DNA of 64,000 nucleotides from NCBI GenBank assembly GCA_015066175.1, contig SVOW01000006.1, positions 1-64,000 of the forward strand, given 5' to 3'. Below, in pieces: positions 53,101 to 63,000 of the stretch. Origin of the DNA: Oscillospiraceae bacterium. Lineage in GTDB: Bacteria > Bacillota > Clostridia > Oscillospirales > Acutalibacteraceae. How positions within the stretch are numbered: the stretch's first letter is position 1; each line of letters opens with the position of its first letter. Position numbers and translations under genes: made by a program. The notes under the pieces were generated by a model that worked only from the letters and a program-made list of their open reading frames with translations, was not told where the DNA came from and searched no databases.

Positions 53101-54365
53101 TCCTGACCGCCGATGTCAAGCACGCAGTCAACATCCTTGTCGAAGAAAGAAGCGGCTGTGCAGTGTGCAATTGTTTCAACTTCGCCTTCATCAAGATTAA
53201 AGGCTGTTTTTAAAAGACCTTCGCCATAGCCTGTTGAACAGCTTCTTGCAATGTGTGCTGTTTCGGGCAGTTTTTCATAAATTTCAGAAATAGCTTTTTT
53301 TGAAGTTTCGATAGGATTACCCTCATTGCTTGAATAGAATGAGTAAAGAAGCTTTCCGTCTTCGCTGATAAGAACAATTTTAGTTGTTGTTGAGCCTGCG
53401 TCAATACCGAGGAAGCAATTTCCGCTGTATGTCGATATGTCTGCTTTAGGTACAACAGCTTTGTTGTGCCTTTCAACAAATTTATTATATTCGTCTTCAT
53501 TTTCAAAAAGAGCAGGAAGACGCGGCATTTCAAAAGAAACTTCCACACCATTGTTGAAACGCTCAATTAATTCATCAAGTTCAACTTCGCTACCGCCTTC
53601 TGACATAGCAGCGCCTGCAGCAGCAAAAAGATGTGAATTTTCAGTGTCTGAAATTGAATCTTCAGTAAGATTGAGTGTTCTGATAAATGCTTTTTTCAGT
53701 TCAGGCATAAAGTGCAGCGGACCGCCAAGGAAAGCAACTGTGCCTCTGATAGGCTTTCCGCAGGCAAGGCCTGAAATAGTCTGGTTTACAACAGCCTGAA
53801 AAATTGACGCTGCAAGGTCAGCCTTAGTTGCACCTTCGTTGATAAGTGGCTGAATATCGGTTTTGGCAAAAACACCACATCTTGCTGCAATGGGATAAAT
53901 CTGCTTATATTCCTTTGCTGCTTCGTTAAGTCCTGCAGCATCTGTCTGCAGGAGAGCAGCCATCTGGTCGATGAAAGAACCTGTACCGCCGGCACACACA
54001 CCGTTCATTCTTTCGTCAAGACCGCCTTTGAAGTAGATAATTTTTGCATCTTCACCACCAAGTTCGATTGCAACGTCAGTTTTGGGGGCATAACATCTTA
54101 AGGCAGTTGCAACAGCAACTACCTCCTGAACAAATGGGATATCAAGCGATTTGGATAAATTGATAGAGCCTGAGCCCGTAATATTGATTTTAAGTTTTGT
54201 GATTCCTGTTTTTTCAGCAACTTCCTTGAGAAGTTCTGCGAGTACTTCACGGCATTGAGCCATATGACGACGGTATACACCGAAAACAATGTTGTTATCT
54301 TTGTCTATAACGGCAAGTTTTACAGTTGTGGAACCAACGTCAATACCTGCACGGTATTCTGTCAT
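50148..54365 (-). CDS. Giant acyl-CoA dehydratase activase-related fusion protein
   Basis: 1405 aa. Two BadF/HgdC-type ATPase domains sit in tandem: 5-270 ([38 protein letters not shown]) and about 318-580 ([38 protein letters not shown]). Each keeps both cysteines that hold a shared [4Fe-4S] cluster in activases. Then CKGCSNNC...NRCEKG, a DUF2229 region ([22 protein letters not shown]) and a long HgdB-like part ([18 protein letters not shown]). Common in Clostridia, reaction unknown; probably ATP-driven low-potential electron transfer. AGGAGG precedes the ATG. Confidence 0.88.
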   Translation of the reverse strand: [1405 protein letters not shown]

Positions 54366-54416
54366 TTTTAAAGGCCTCCTGTTTATAAAGAAAAAACAAC
54401 CAAGTTTTTATACTAA

Positions 54417-54445
54417 ATTATAGAAAACTTATGATATATTAACAA
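54417..54445 (-). promoter_or_regulatory. Proximal promoter of the activase-related gene
   Basis: On the - strand TTGTTA (54445-54440), 17 bp, TATAAT (54422-54417). Confidence 0.65.
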
Positions 54446-54480
54446 ATTTTGTAAAGTGTATAAGTTTTTAGTGCTTGTGT

Positions 54481-54509
54481 AGATTAACATATAAAAATTC
54501 GTTTGTCAA
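54481..54509 (-). promoter_or_regulatory. Distal candidate promoter of the activase-related gene
   Basis: On the - strand TTGACA (54509-54504), 17 bp, TAATCT (54486-54481), 64 bp upstream of the proximal one. The rest of the 319-bp spacer 54366-54684 is AT-rich and holds no gene apart from the galM terminator. Confidence 0.5.
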
Positions 54510-54595
54510 CACAATAAAATATTTCTTAATAATTTTCGCCATAATGCACAAAATGTAAAATAATCGCGAAAGTTGTTGTGTCAATCTTTCGGTTG

Positions 54596-54652
54596 AAAAA
54601 GAAAAAGATTCCATAAATAATGCCTTGTGAAAAAGGCACTATTTACGGAATC
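54596..54652 (-). terminator. Terminator of galM
   Basis: GATTCC..TAAATA..TGCCTT pairs with AAGGCA..TATTTA..GGAATC in a long interrupted stem; on the - strand it is followed by CTTTTTCTTTTTC. Confidence 0.85.
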
Positions 54653-54684
54653 ATTGATTCTTGATTATTATCTTGTGTAAGTTA

Positions 54685-55725
54685 TTACTTCACTGAAAAT
54701 TTATAAACTGTCTTTGTTTTGTATTCTTCTCCTGCATCGTATACGCAGTTGGGGAAATCTTTCTGATTGGGGCTGTCGGGATAAACCTGAGTTTCAAGGC
54801 AGAATCCTGCGTGCTGGTTCATCTTTGTTCCTTCTTTGCCGTCAATATTTTCAAGGAAGTTTCCGCAATAAAGCTGAACTCCGGGAAGGTCGGTGAACAT
54901 TTCCATAACTCTGCCCGATTTTTCATCATAAGCAATAACATTTGCTGATTTATCATCTTTTTTATTAAGGCAGAAGTTGTGGTCATAGCCTCTTGCAAGG
55001 GTTAACTGCTCATAATCATCGTGGATATTTTCGCCGATTTTCTTGGGTTTTCTGAAATCAAAGGGAGTCCCTTCGACTGCTCTGAGTTCACCAGTGGGTA
55101 TAGAGTCAGAATCAATAGGTGTGAAATAATCTGCATCGACATAAAGCTCGTGGTCACAGATTGAGCCTGAATCAAAGCCGCTGAGGTTAAAATATGCGTG
55201 GTTTGTGAAATTCATAATTGTTTTCTTATCACTTACGCCGCTGTATTCGATTGAAAGAGCATTCTTATCGTCAAGTGTATAAGTAACAGTTACATTCATA
55301 TTTCCGGGGAAACCATGTGAACCATCGGGGCTGAAATAAGAGAATTCAACTTTGTTATCGTCAACAATGATGCCTCTCCATATTGCTTGTGAAAATTCGC
55401 CGCCACCATGCAGGCATGTTTCACCTTCGTTATGAGTTACTTCATATTCTGTGCCGTCGATAGTAAATTTACCTTTTGCGATTCTGTTGGCATATCTGCC
55501 CACAGTCATTCCCTGATAGTCAGAGCGGTTTTCATGACCTGCAATATCATCAAAGCCGATAAGTACATCGTCAAGGATGTTTTCTTTGTCAGGCACAAAA
55601 AGTTTGTCAAGGGTTGCACCGTATGAAATAATTTCCGCTATCATTCCTTTTTTGTTTGTGATAATATACTTGTATACATCTTCGCCTCTTGAAGTTGCAC
55701 CGTAAAAAATTTTTTCAACACTCAT
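54685..55725 (-). CDS. galM: Aldose 1-epimerase (galactose mutarotase)
   Basis: 346 aa. Interconverts alpha and beta anomers of free sugars. GRYANRIAKGKF, HGG at the substrate site (CLHGGGEFS), MNFTNHAYFNLSG with the catalytic His, YDHNFCL and the C-terminal CLETQVYPDSPN with the catalytic Glu are all there. The ATG at 55725 is chosen because AAGGAGA lies 8 bases upstream; a longer start at 55770 would include the -10 region. Supports sugar use by the nearby glycosidases. Confidence 0.95.
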   Translation of the reverse strand: MSVEKIFYGATSRGEDVYKYIITNKKGMIAEIISYGATLDKLFVPDKENILDDVLIGFDDIAGHENRSDYQGMTVGRYANRIAKGKFTIDGTEYEVTHNEGETCLHGGGEFSQAIWRGIIVDDNKVEFSYFSPDGSHGFPGNMNVTVTYTLDDKNALSIEYSGVSDKKTIMNFTNHAYFNLSGFDSGSICDHELYVDADYFTPIDSDSIPTGELRAVEGTPFDFRKPKKIGENIHDDYEQLTLARGYDHNFCLNKKDDKSANVIAYDEKSGRVMEMFTDLPGVQLYCGNFLENIDGKEGTKMNQHAGFCLETQVYPDSPNQKDFPNCVYDAGEEYKTKTVYKFSVK

Positions 55726-55746
55726 TTTAAACATCTCCTTTTCATC

Positions 55747-55775
55747 ATTATATGATAAATTTGCAAACATATCAA
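55747..55775 (-). promoter_or_regulatory. Promoter of galM
   Basis: On the - strand TTGATA (55775-55770), 17 bp, TATAAT (55752-55747), giving a 5' UTR of only about 15 bases. Confidence 0.7.
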
Positions 55776-55823
55776 GAAATTATTAAATATTCTTTAAAAG
55801 TTATAAAAACAAATGTATTTTTA

Positions 55824-55852
55824 TTGACCTTTTTTTTTTGATGTTATATAAT
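55824..55852 (+). promoter_or_regulatory. Promoter of the FHA-FtsW-PBP-ABC operon
   Basis: TTGACC (55824-55829), a 17-bp T-rich spacer and TATAAT (55847-55852). Confidence 0.7.
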
Positions 55853-55887
55853 TACAGTGATTATGATAATAGGAGTAGTGTGTTTAG

Positions 55888-56601
55888 ATGGAAATATTTG
55901 AAGAATATTCGCGTCTGATTTTTGCCGTTTTATCATTGGTAATTATAATCGGTTGCACTTTTTCACTGTTTTCAAAAAGACCCAAATCAAAAACGGTTGC
56001 TTTCCTTGTAAACGAAAAATCAGGCGAAGCAGTCCCGCTTTATTATTGGGAAACTTCCATCGGCAGAAGCCCCGACTGTGATATAGTGCTCAAATATCCT
56101 ACTGTTTCACGTTTCCACGGTGTTGTGTCCAGAAGAAAAAACACATGGATAATTTTTGATACAGACTCAAAAACAGGTGTAGGTCTCAATGGTCAGAAAA
56201 TCAGAAAAAAAGCAAATCTGACAGATGGGGATAAACTGACTTTCGGCGAAGTGACATATATTTTTTCTGCACCTGATTTCGGCGATAAGAAGAAAACAGC
56301 TCAACAGAAAAAAATACAGAAATACGCCCTTGTAAGCATGGCCACGGGAAAAACACTTAATCTTAACGGCACAATAATTACAATCGGCCGTGACCGCAAC
56401 TGTGATATTTTCCTCAACCTGCAGACTGTTTCAAGAAAGCACGTTGAAATGCATTATATTAACAGTGGTTGGAGAATTAAAAATTTTTCACCTAATGGTG
56501 TGTATGTAAATAACCGCCTGTACACTACAGAAAAAATATTAAAAGCAGGCGATATTATTGATATCGGCGGAGCGAAAATCCAATTTGTGGAAGTAAAATA
56601 A
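55888..56601 (+). CDS. Membrane protein with two cytoplasmic FHA domains
   Basis: 237 aa. One membrane segment (10-29), then FHA domain 1 (about 50-128: IGRSPDCDIVLKYPTVSRFH, TGVGLNGQKI) and FHA domain 2 (about 150-235: IGRDRNCDIFLNLQTVSRKH, NGVYVNNRLY). The phosphothreonine-binding G-R-S..S-R-x-H..N-G residues are kept in both. FHA proteins read Ser/Thr-kinase marks; together with FtsW/RodA and a PBP next door this recalls actinobacterial fha-rodA-pbpA clusters. No kinase is in the window. AGGAG is 12 bases before the ATG, a long spacer. Confidence 0.88.
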   Translation: MEIFEEYSRLIFAVLSLVIIIGCTFSLFSKRPKSKTVAFLVNEKSGEAVPLYYWETSIGRSPDCDIVLKYPTVSRFHGVVSRRKNTWIIFDTDSKTGVGLNGQKIRKKANLTDGDKLTFGEVTYIFSAPDFGDKKKTAQQKKIQKYALVSMATGKTLNLNGTIITIGRDRNCDIFLNLQTVSRKHVEMHYINSGWRIKNFSPNGVYVNNRLYTTEKILKAGDIIDIGGAKIQFVEVK

Positions 56602-56616
56602 AAGGAGGTAATCAGG

Positions 56617-57894
56617 ATGGCAGTTTCAAAAAAAGTAAAACAGTTCAAATACCTGTGGTATCTTTTACTGATAACTTTTTTCCAGATTTTATCCTGCGTG
56701 CAATTGATGAGCAATCTTGAAGAAAATTCCTCCGGCTTTGCAACAATTTTTGCAACTTATGTTGCTGTTGAGTGGCTTTATGTTTTTCTGATGAGAACAT
56801 TAATCAAACAGAAATCCTTTGAACTTGAAATGATAGCATTTTTCCTTGGCGGAATAGGTGTTGCGTTGATTTCAAGGAAATCAGTAGATAATGGTCTGAA
56901 ACAGGTTGTATTCACTCTTGCAGGCGTGTTTGTTTTCCTTGTTATGCGATGGTTGATTGCTGATGCAGACAGAGTGACAAAATTGCGTTTTCCTGCAGCG
57001 ATTATTGCAGCAGGTACTCTTGGTCTGACTTTTCTTATTGCACCTGAAATAAACGGTGCAAAAAACTGGATATCTTTAGGTCCTGTGGCTGTTCAGCCGT
57101 CGGAATTTGTAAAAGTAGCGTTCATTTTTGTCGGTGCTGCAACTCTTGATAAATTGCAGACAACAAAGAGTGTGTTCAAATATCTTATTTTCACCCTTGG
57201 CTGTGTAGGTGCTCTTGCACTTATGAAAGACTTCGGTGCAGCACTTATTTATTTTGCAACATTTGTTATAATCGCATATGTACGCTCAGGTGACTGGAAA
57301 TCATTGGCAGCACTTGGCGTGGCAGGAGTTATCGGTGTTATCCTTCTGTTGTCAATTATGAATCAGACAGATATACCCGGTATCCAGACAGCATTGAACA
57401 GATTCCAGAATTACCGTCACGTGTGGGAAGACCCCTCAAACAGAGGCTATCAGCAGACTCAGGTGCTGATGTGCATTGCAAGCGGCGGTCTGTTTGGCGT
57501 AGGCCTCGGAAACGGAAGATTGCTTTATGCTTTTGAAGAAGCAGATAATGACTCAATTTTCGGTATGATAGGTGAAGAATACGGCATAGTTTTAGGCTTT
57601 GCTGTGCTTATTGCGTATGCAGGAATTCTTGTTTATTCAATTTCTGCAGCTAAATCAGCAAGAAATTCTTTTTATGTAATTGCAGCTATCGGTGCGGCAG
57701 GTCTGCTTGTTGTGCAGGCAAGCCTTAACACATTCGGCACAACAGATGTGCTTCCGTTTACGGGTGTTACATTGCCTTTTGTAAGCCGTGGCGGCTCAAG
57801 CCTTGTGTCTTGCTGGGCCTTGCTTGCTTTCATAAAGAGCGTTGACCCGAGAGCATATCCTAAAGCACTCAGGGAAACACAGTTGACGGCATAA
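56617..57894 (+). CDS. FtsW/RodA/SpoVE-family SEDS glycosyltransferase
   Basis: 425 aa, about 10-12 membrane helices. GPVAVQPSEFVKVAFIF, GYQQTQVLMCIASGG, EEYGIVLGFAVL and LPFTGVTLPFVSRGGSSLVS are the SEDS motifs. It polymerises lipid II, working with a class B PBP; the partner is very likely the PBP encoded next. The SEDS subgroup (elongation, division or sporulation) cannot be fixed here. AAAGGAGGT precedes the ATG. Confidence 0.93.
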   Translation: MAVSKKVKQFKYLWYLLLITFFQILSCVQLMSNLEENSSGFATIFATYVAVEWLYVFLMRTLIKQKSFELEMIAFFLGGIGVALISRKSVDNGLKQVVFTLAGVFVFLVMRWLIADADRVTKLRFPAAIIAAGTLGLTFLIAPEINGAKNWISLGPVAVQPSEFVKVAFIFVGAATLDKLQTTKSVFKYLIFTLGCVGALALMKDFGAALIYFATFVIIAYVRSGDWKSLAALGVAGVIGVILLLSIMNQTDIPGIQTALNRFQNYRHVWEDPSNRGYQQTQVLMCIASGGLFGVGLGNGRLLYAFEEADNDSIFGMIGEEYGIVLGFAVLIAYAGILVYSISAAKSARNSFYVIAAIGAAGLLVVQASLNTFGTTDVLPFTGVTLPFVSRGGSSLVSCWALLAFIKSVDPRAYPKALRETQLTA

Positions 57895-57932
57895 AATAAA
57901 TATTTGTTCAATTCTCTGAAAGGAGGATAATT

Positions 57933-59354
57933 TTGCATAACGTAGTAAAACGAACTTTCATATTGCTGGTGGTTGTATTGGCATACCTGGGAGGAATGAT
58001 TTTTCTCGGATATGAAATCGTGCAGAATGCCGATGATTGGGCAGCGCATGATGCAAGCCCTTATATCGTTGCACCGGAGATGAATTTTATCAACACAGTA
58101 TACGATGCCAATGGTGTATGTCTTCTGAAACTTGAAACTGTTAAGGATGAGGATGACAATGAAATACAGAAACTTATCCGTAATGAAGATGATGAGCTTC
58201 TGAGAAGGGCAACTCTTCATGCTGTCGGCGGACAGTATCTTGGCGTTGGTATTACAGGTAAATTCACAGGAGTGCCTATAAGCCCTGAATATGAGTACGA
58301 TATTTTAAACGGACTTCATGTGCAGGCTCAGGATAATGAAAGCAAAGATTTTTATCTTACAATTGATGGTGAAGTATGCAAAACTGCATATGAGCAACTG
58401 GATGGAAGAAAAGGCACTGTAGGTGTTTATAACTACAAAACAGGTGAAATTATCTGTATGGTTTCAACCCCTGCTTTTGACCCGAGCAATCCTCCTGCAG
58501 ACAGTGAGATTCTTGAAAAAGAGTATCCTGAATCTACTTATAACAAGATGCTTATGCTCACATATACTCCGGGTTCAATTTTCAAAATTGTGACCGCAGC
58601 TTGTGCAATCGAGAATATTCCGAATCTTTATACACGCAGGTTTGTCTGCGACGGAGCACTGGAAGTTGAAGGCTTTGGTCAGAAAGTAATATGTAACAGC
58701 GTTCACGGAAACATTAATTTTGAAAAAGCACTCAATTGCTCATGTAACTGGGTTTTCGGACAATTGGCAATTGAATTAGGTCCCGAAAAACTCCAGAGGA
58801 CAGCAGAAAAAATGGGCTTTGGCGATGTTTTTGAAGTTGACCGACATCCTCTTACCGCAGGCACAATTGATGTTGAAAATGCTTCTGATATTGAACTTGG
58901 TTGGGCAGGCATCGGTCAGCATACAACACGTGCAAATCCGTGTATGATGATGACTCTTATGGGTGCAATAGCAAATGAGGGACAAGCTGTAAAACCATAT
59001 TATGTTGCAGAAACACATTCAGCATATGACGACACAGTGCTTTATCAGGCACAGCCCGAAACTACAGATGTTATAAGGTTGAATACTGATACTGCAATCA
59101 AATTGAAAAAGCTTCTTCGCTCAAATGTGCAGAATTATTATACTGACAGCCGATTCCCCGGACTTGAGATGTGCGGAAAAACAGGCACAGCCGAAGTTGC
59201 AGGAAGAGGAGATAACGCATGGTTTGTCGGATTTTCTCAGAGAGAAGATTTTCCGTATGCCATTGTTGTTATGATTGAAGATTCAAGCCAGTCAGGCAGC
59301 CAGGCTGCCATACCTGTGGCAAACAATGTGCTGCAGAGTATATTAGGAGGTTAA
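57933..59354 (+). CDS. Class B penicillin-binding protein (transpeptidase)
   Basis: 473 aa, the PbpA-like short class. N-terminal membrane anchor (about 8-30). The transpeptidase motifs are SIFK in TPGSIFKIVTA, SCN in NCSCNWVFGQ and KTG in CGKTGTAEVAG. It lacks PASTA domains. TTG start at 57933 with AAAGGAGG 6 bases before; no ATG fits the N-terminus. Presumed partner of the SEDS protein just upstream in wall synthesis. Confidence 0.92.
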   Translation: MHNVVKRTFILLVVVLAYLGGMIFLGYEIVQNADDWAAHDASPYIVAPEMNFINTVYDANGVCLLKLETVKDEDDNEIQKLIRNEDDELLRRATLHAVGGQYLGVGITGKFTGVPISPEYEYDILNGLHVQAQDNESKDFYLTIDGEVCKTAYEQLDGRKGTVGVYNYKTGEIICMVSTPAFDPSNPPADSEILEKEYPESTYNKMLMLTYTPGSIFKIVTAACAIENIPNLYTRRFVCDGALEVEGFGQKVICNSVHGNINFEKALNCSCNWVFGQLAIELGPEKLQRTAEKMGFGDVFEVDRHPLTAGTIDVENASDIELGWAGIGQHTTRANPCMMMTLMGAIANEGQAVKPYYVAETHSAYDDTVLYQAQPETTDVIRLNTDTAIKLKKLLRSNVQNYYTDSRFPGLEMCGKTGTAEVAGRGDNAWFVGFSQREDFPYAIVVMIEDSSQSGSQAAIPVANNVLQSILGG

Positions 59355-59359
59355 ATAAA

Positions 59360-60076
59360 ATGTATGACGAACTTAACAGTTACGTTCAGTTCAGAAACGT
59401 AAGTAAAATTTACAAATCAGGTGAACTTGAAGTTAAAGCTGTTGACGATATAAGCTTTGTAGTGGAACAGGGTGAATTCTGCGTTATTGTAGGAGCCAGT
59501 GGTTCAGGTAAAACAACAGCTCTTAACATTCTCGGCGGTATGGATAATGCAACTTCAGGTGAAGTTATTATTGATGGCGTGTCGATCACATCTCTCAATA
59601 ATAAAAAACTTACTGAATTCAGAAGACACGATGTGGGATTTGTTTTCCAGTTTTACAATCTTGTGCCCAATCTTACTGCACTTGAAAATGTTGAACTTGC
59701 AACACAGATGAGCAAAAATGCTCTTGATGCAGCAACAGTGCTTGAAATGGTAGGGCTTGGTGACAGGCTTAATAACTTCCCTGCACAGCTTTCAGGCGGT
59801 GAGCAGCAGCGAGTTTCCATTGCAAGAGCGTTGGCTAAAAATCCGAAAATTCTTCTTTGCGACGAGCCCACAGGTGCTCTTGACTATAAAACAGGTGTTA
59901 CAATACTGAAACTTCTCCAGGAAGCAAGCCGTGATTCAGGAATGACAGTTATTGTTATTACCCACAACCAGGCAATAGCACCTATGGCAGACAGAATCAT
60001 TTCTATGGGCAGTGGCAAGATAAATTCAATCAAGTTAAATTCTGAACCGGTTGATATTGAAAGGATTGTTTGGTAA
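59360..60076 (+). CDS. ABC transporter ATP-binding protein (MacB/LolD type)
   Basis: 238 aa. Walker [12 protein letters not shown] (49-59), Q-loop [18 protein letters not shown], signature [15 protein letters not shown], Walker [13 protein letters not shown]. This subgroup powers FtsX-type permeases rather than classical transporters. It starts 5 bases after the PBP stop with AGGAGG inside the PBP C-terminus, and the permease ATG directly follows its stop. Confidence 0.94.
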   Translation: MYDELNSYVQFRNVSKIYKSGELEVKAVDDISFVVEQGEFCVIVGASGSGKTTALNILGGMDNATSGEVIIDGVSITSLNNKKLTEFRRHDVGFVFQFYNLVPNLTALENVELATQMSKNALDAATVLEMVGLGDRLNNFPAQLSGGEQQRVSIARALAKNPKILLCDEPTGALDYKTGVTILKLLQEASRDSGMTVIVITHNQAIAPMADRIISMGSGKINSIKLNSEPVDIERIVW

Positions 60077-63000
60077 ATGAGCAAAGGGTTAATAAAAGAA
60101 GCTCTGCGTTCAATAAGAAAGAATAAAGCCAGATTTATTTCAATCATCGCCATTGTGGCAGTAGGTATAAGCTTTTATGCAGGTATAAGTGCCGCAGGAC
60201 CTGATATGCAGCAGACTGCTGTCGATTATTACAACAGCAATAATCTTATGGATATCTGGATGATATCAACGGTTGGCTTTAACGAAGGTGACGTAGAGGA
60301 AATAAGAAAAATCAAAGGCGTGGAATCTGTTGTCGGCTCAAAATTTGCTGACGGCACAGTTGTTGTGGACGGAAGGACTGCAGCAAATGTTGACGGCGGT
60401 CAGGCAATCTGCCGTGCATACGGACTTGATTTTGACCTTGCCCGTGAATTTGATAAGGGCAAAGATAATGAAGATTATATAAACAGACTTACGCTTATAG
60501 AAGGCAGATATCCAAAAAACGAAAATGAATGCCTTATTGACCAGAGTGATATGGCAACGCCGAAAGGTTTTGAAGTCGGCAAAACAATCAAGCTGGTAGG
60601 CATTGAAGAAAACATCGAAAATAAACTCAGTGTTACGGAATATAAAATTGTTGGTGTTATCAGAACTCCACGATATATTTCTTTTGAAAGAGGTCAGACC
60701 GATGTAGGAAGCGGTACACTGGGCTGTTTCGTTTATGTTCCTGAAAAGGCCTTTAAAACGGATTATTATACAGAATTGTGTGCGACCGTAAAGGGTGCAG
60801 ATGATTTTTATCCTTTTTCAGATGAATATTATAACTATGTAAACGATGTAATAGAAAAAATTGAAAAAATCGCTCCGGGACGTCTTGAAATAAGAGTCAG
60901 TGAAGTAACTGCTACTTATCAGCAGCAGCTTGCTGAAGGTGAAGCTGAATATGAAAGAAAAAAACAGGAAGTAGAAGCTGAACTGGGCGAAGCATTCACC
61001 GAACTTGAATATTACAGAAATCTTGTGGAAAATGGCGATGCTGAAATAGCAGCAGCAGAAGCACAGCTGGAAGCTTTGCAATCTTCCACACAGCAGGAAA
61101 TCACAAACGGTCAGGCTCAGTATGATGCAGCCAAAAGTGAATATGATGCAAAATATCAGCAATGGCTGGCAGGACAGCAGCAGGTTGATGAGTACAAAGC
61201 ACGTCTTGAAGAACTTCAGGTGCTTGTGGTTGAGCAGAATGAGCAGATGACTGCTCTCAAAGGCGAAATTGAAGAAATCGAAAATCAGATTGCAATGTTT
61301 CCGCCATCTGAAACAATTACAGATGAAAACGGCGAAACTGTAGTTGTGGAAGACCCTGAATTGACGGAACTTAAAAATCTGTTGGCTGCGAAGAAAACTG
61401 AAAGAAGACAGATTGCAAGTTCTTACACTGCCAACGTTATGGAAGCGACCACCATAACAAACAATCTTCCTCTGGCAGAACAGCAGCTTGCAGAGGGTAA
61501 AGCAGCTCTTGACGCAGCTAAGGAAAATCTTGACAATGCAGCAGGTCTGATTTCAGGCGGACAGGCAGAGCTTGACCAGAGAGTTGAGCAGGCACGTGCC
61601 GAGATAGAAGCAAAGAAACAGGAACTTGAAGATGCAAAAGTAAAACTTGCAGAATATGATGTTGAGTATAACGAGGCTTACGAAGAAGCATACGCTAAGC
61701 TTGACGAAGCAGAATATGATATAGAAGAAGCAAGAAAGAAACTTGAATCTGCTGCAAGCAACCCCAAATGGCATGTTAACGACAGAAAAATGTTGCCCGG
61801 TTATGAAAACTATGGCCAGACTGCAGGTAATATAGAGGCGTTTGCAAAAGTTTTCCCTGTATTCTTCTTCTTTGTTGCGGCAATGGTTGTGCTTACAACA
61901 ATGACAAGAATGGTTGACGAAGACCGTACACAGATAGGTACTCTGAAAGCTCTTGGTTTTACTGACGGCAGTATCAGAGCAAAATATCTTATATATTCTC
62001 TTGTGGCAACATTTATCGGTTCAATAATCGGTCTGTTTGCAGGTTTTTACGCATATCCGAATGCTATTATGACGGCATATGAGGTTGTTTTCCAGCTTCC
62101 TGAACTTACAATTCTTTTCCCTGTGAAACTTATCGTTTTAGGTACAGTTTTCTCTGTGGCAAGTACAACTATCGCAACATATCTTTCATGCAGAAAAGAA
62201 ATGGCAGCAAAACCGTCAGACCTTATGCGTGCAAAAGCTCCCAAATCAGGCAGGCGTGTGTTGCTTGAAAAGATTCCGTTTATATGGAAGCATATGAATT
62301 TCTCAGCCAAGGTTACAACGAGAAATCTTTTCAGAAATAAAAAACGTATGTTTGTAACATTCTTCGGTATAGTTGGTTGTATGGCATTGTTGCTTACAGG
62401 TTTCGGCCTTAATGACTCAATTAATCAGATTCTTACTTCACAATATGGTGAAGGCGGTGTAAGTTCATTTGATGCACAGATTGCTCTGAAAAACAGCCAG
62501 ATTTCTGCAAATGAAAGCGCAATTTATAACAACGTGCTTAAAAATGAAAACATCAAAGATGCAATGATGTTCTATAACAAAACAGTTGAAGGCAGCTCTG
62601 AAAATTCAGATGACACTCTGAGCGTTTACCTTTGTGTGCCGCAGTCAAGCGAAAAACTTGCAGATTTTGTTGATTTCAGGTCAAGAACAACTGACGAAAA
62701 GTATGAGCTTGGCAATAAAGGCGTGCTGATAACAGAAAAATTTGCCAAACGTGCAAAAGTTTCAGTAGGCGATGCAATTAACCTTAAATTCAGCGATACG
62801 CTCACAGTCAAAGTTGCAGTAACAGGTATTGTTGAAAACTACGCATTCCACTATGTTTATATGTCGCCTGTTCTGTATAGTCAGATTTTCCAGGCACCTG
62901 TGATGTATAACTATATGTATGCAAAATATGAAGACGGCATCAGAGGCACTGATAAAGCCGAAGATGTTGCAACTGAACTTATGAAGTATAATGATATCAA

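Noticed and set aside
50148-54365. Long open frames antisense to the activase-related gene (for example near 51315-52104)
   Set aside because: They are shadows of a highly conserved coding sequence, have no ribosome binding sites and translate to Cys/Phe/Ser-rich sequence without motifs.
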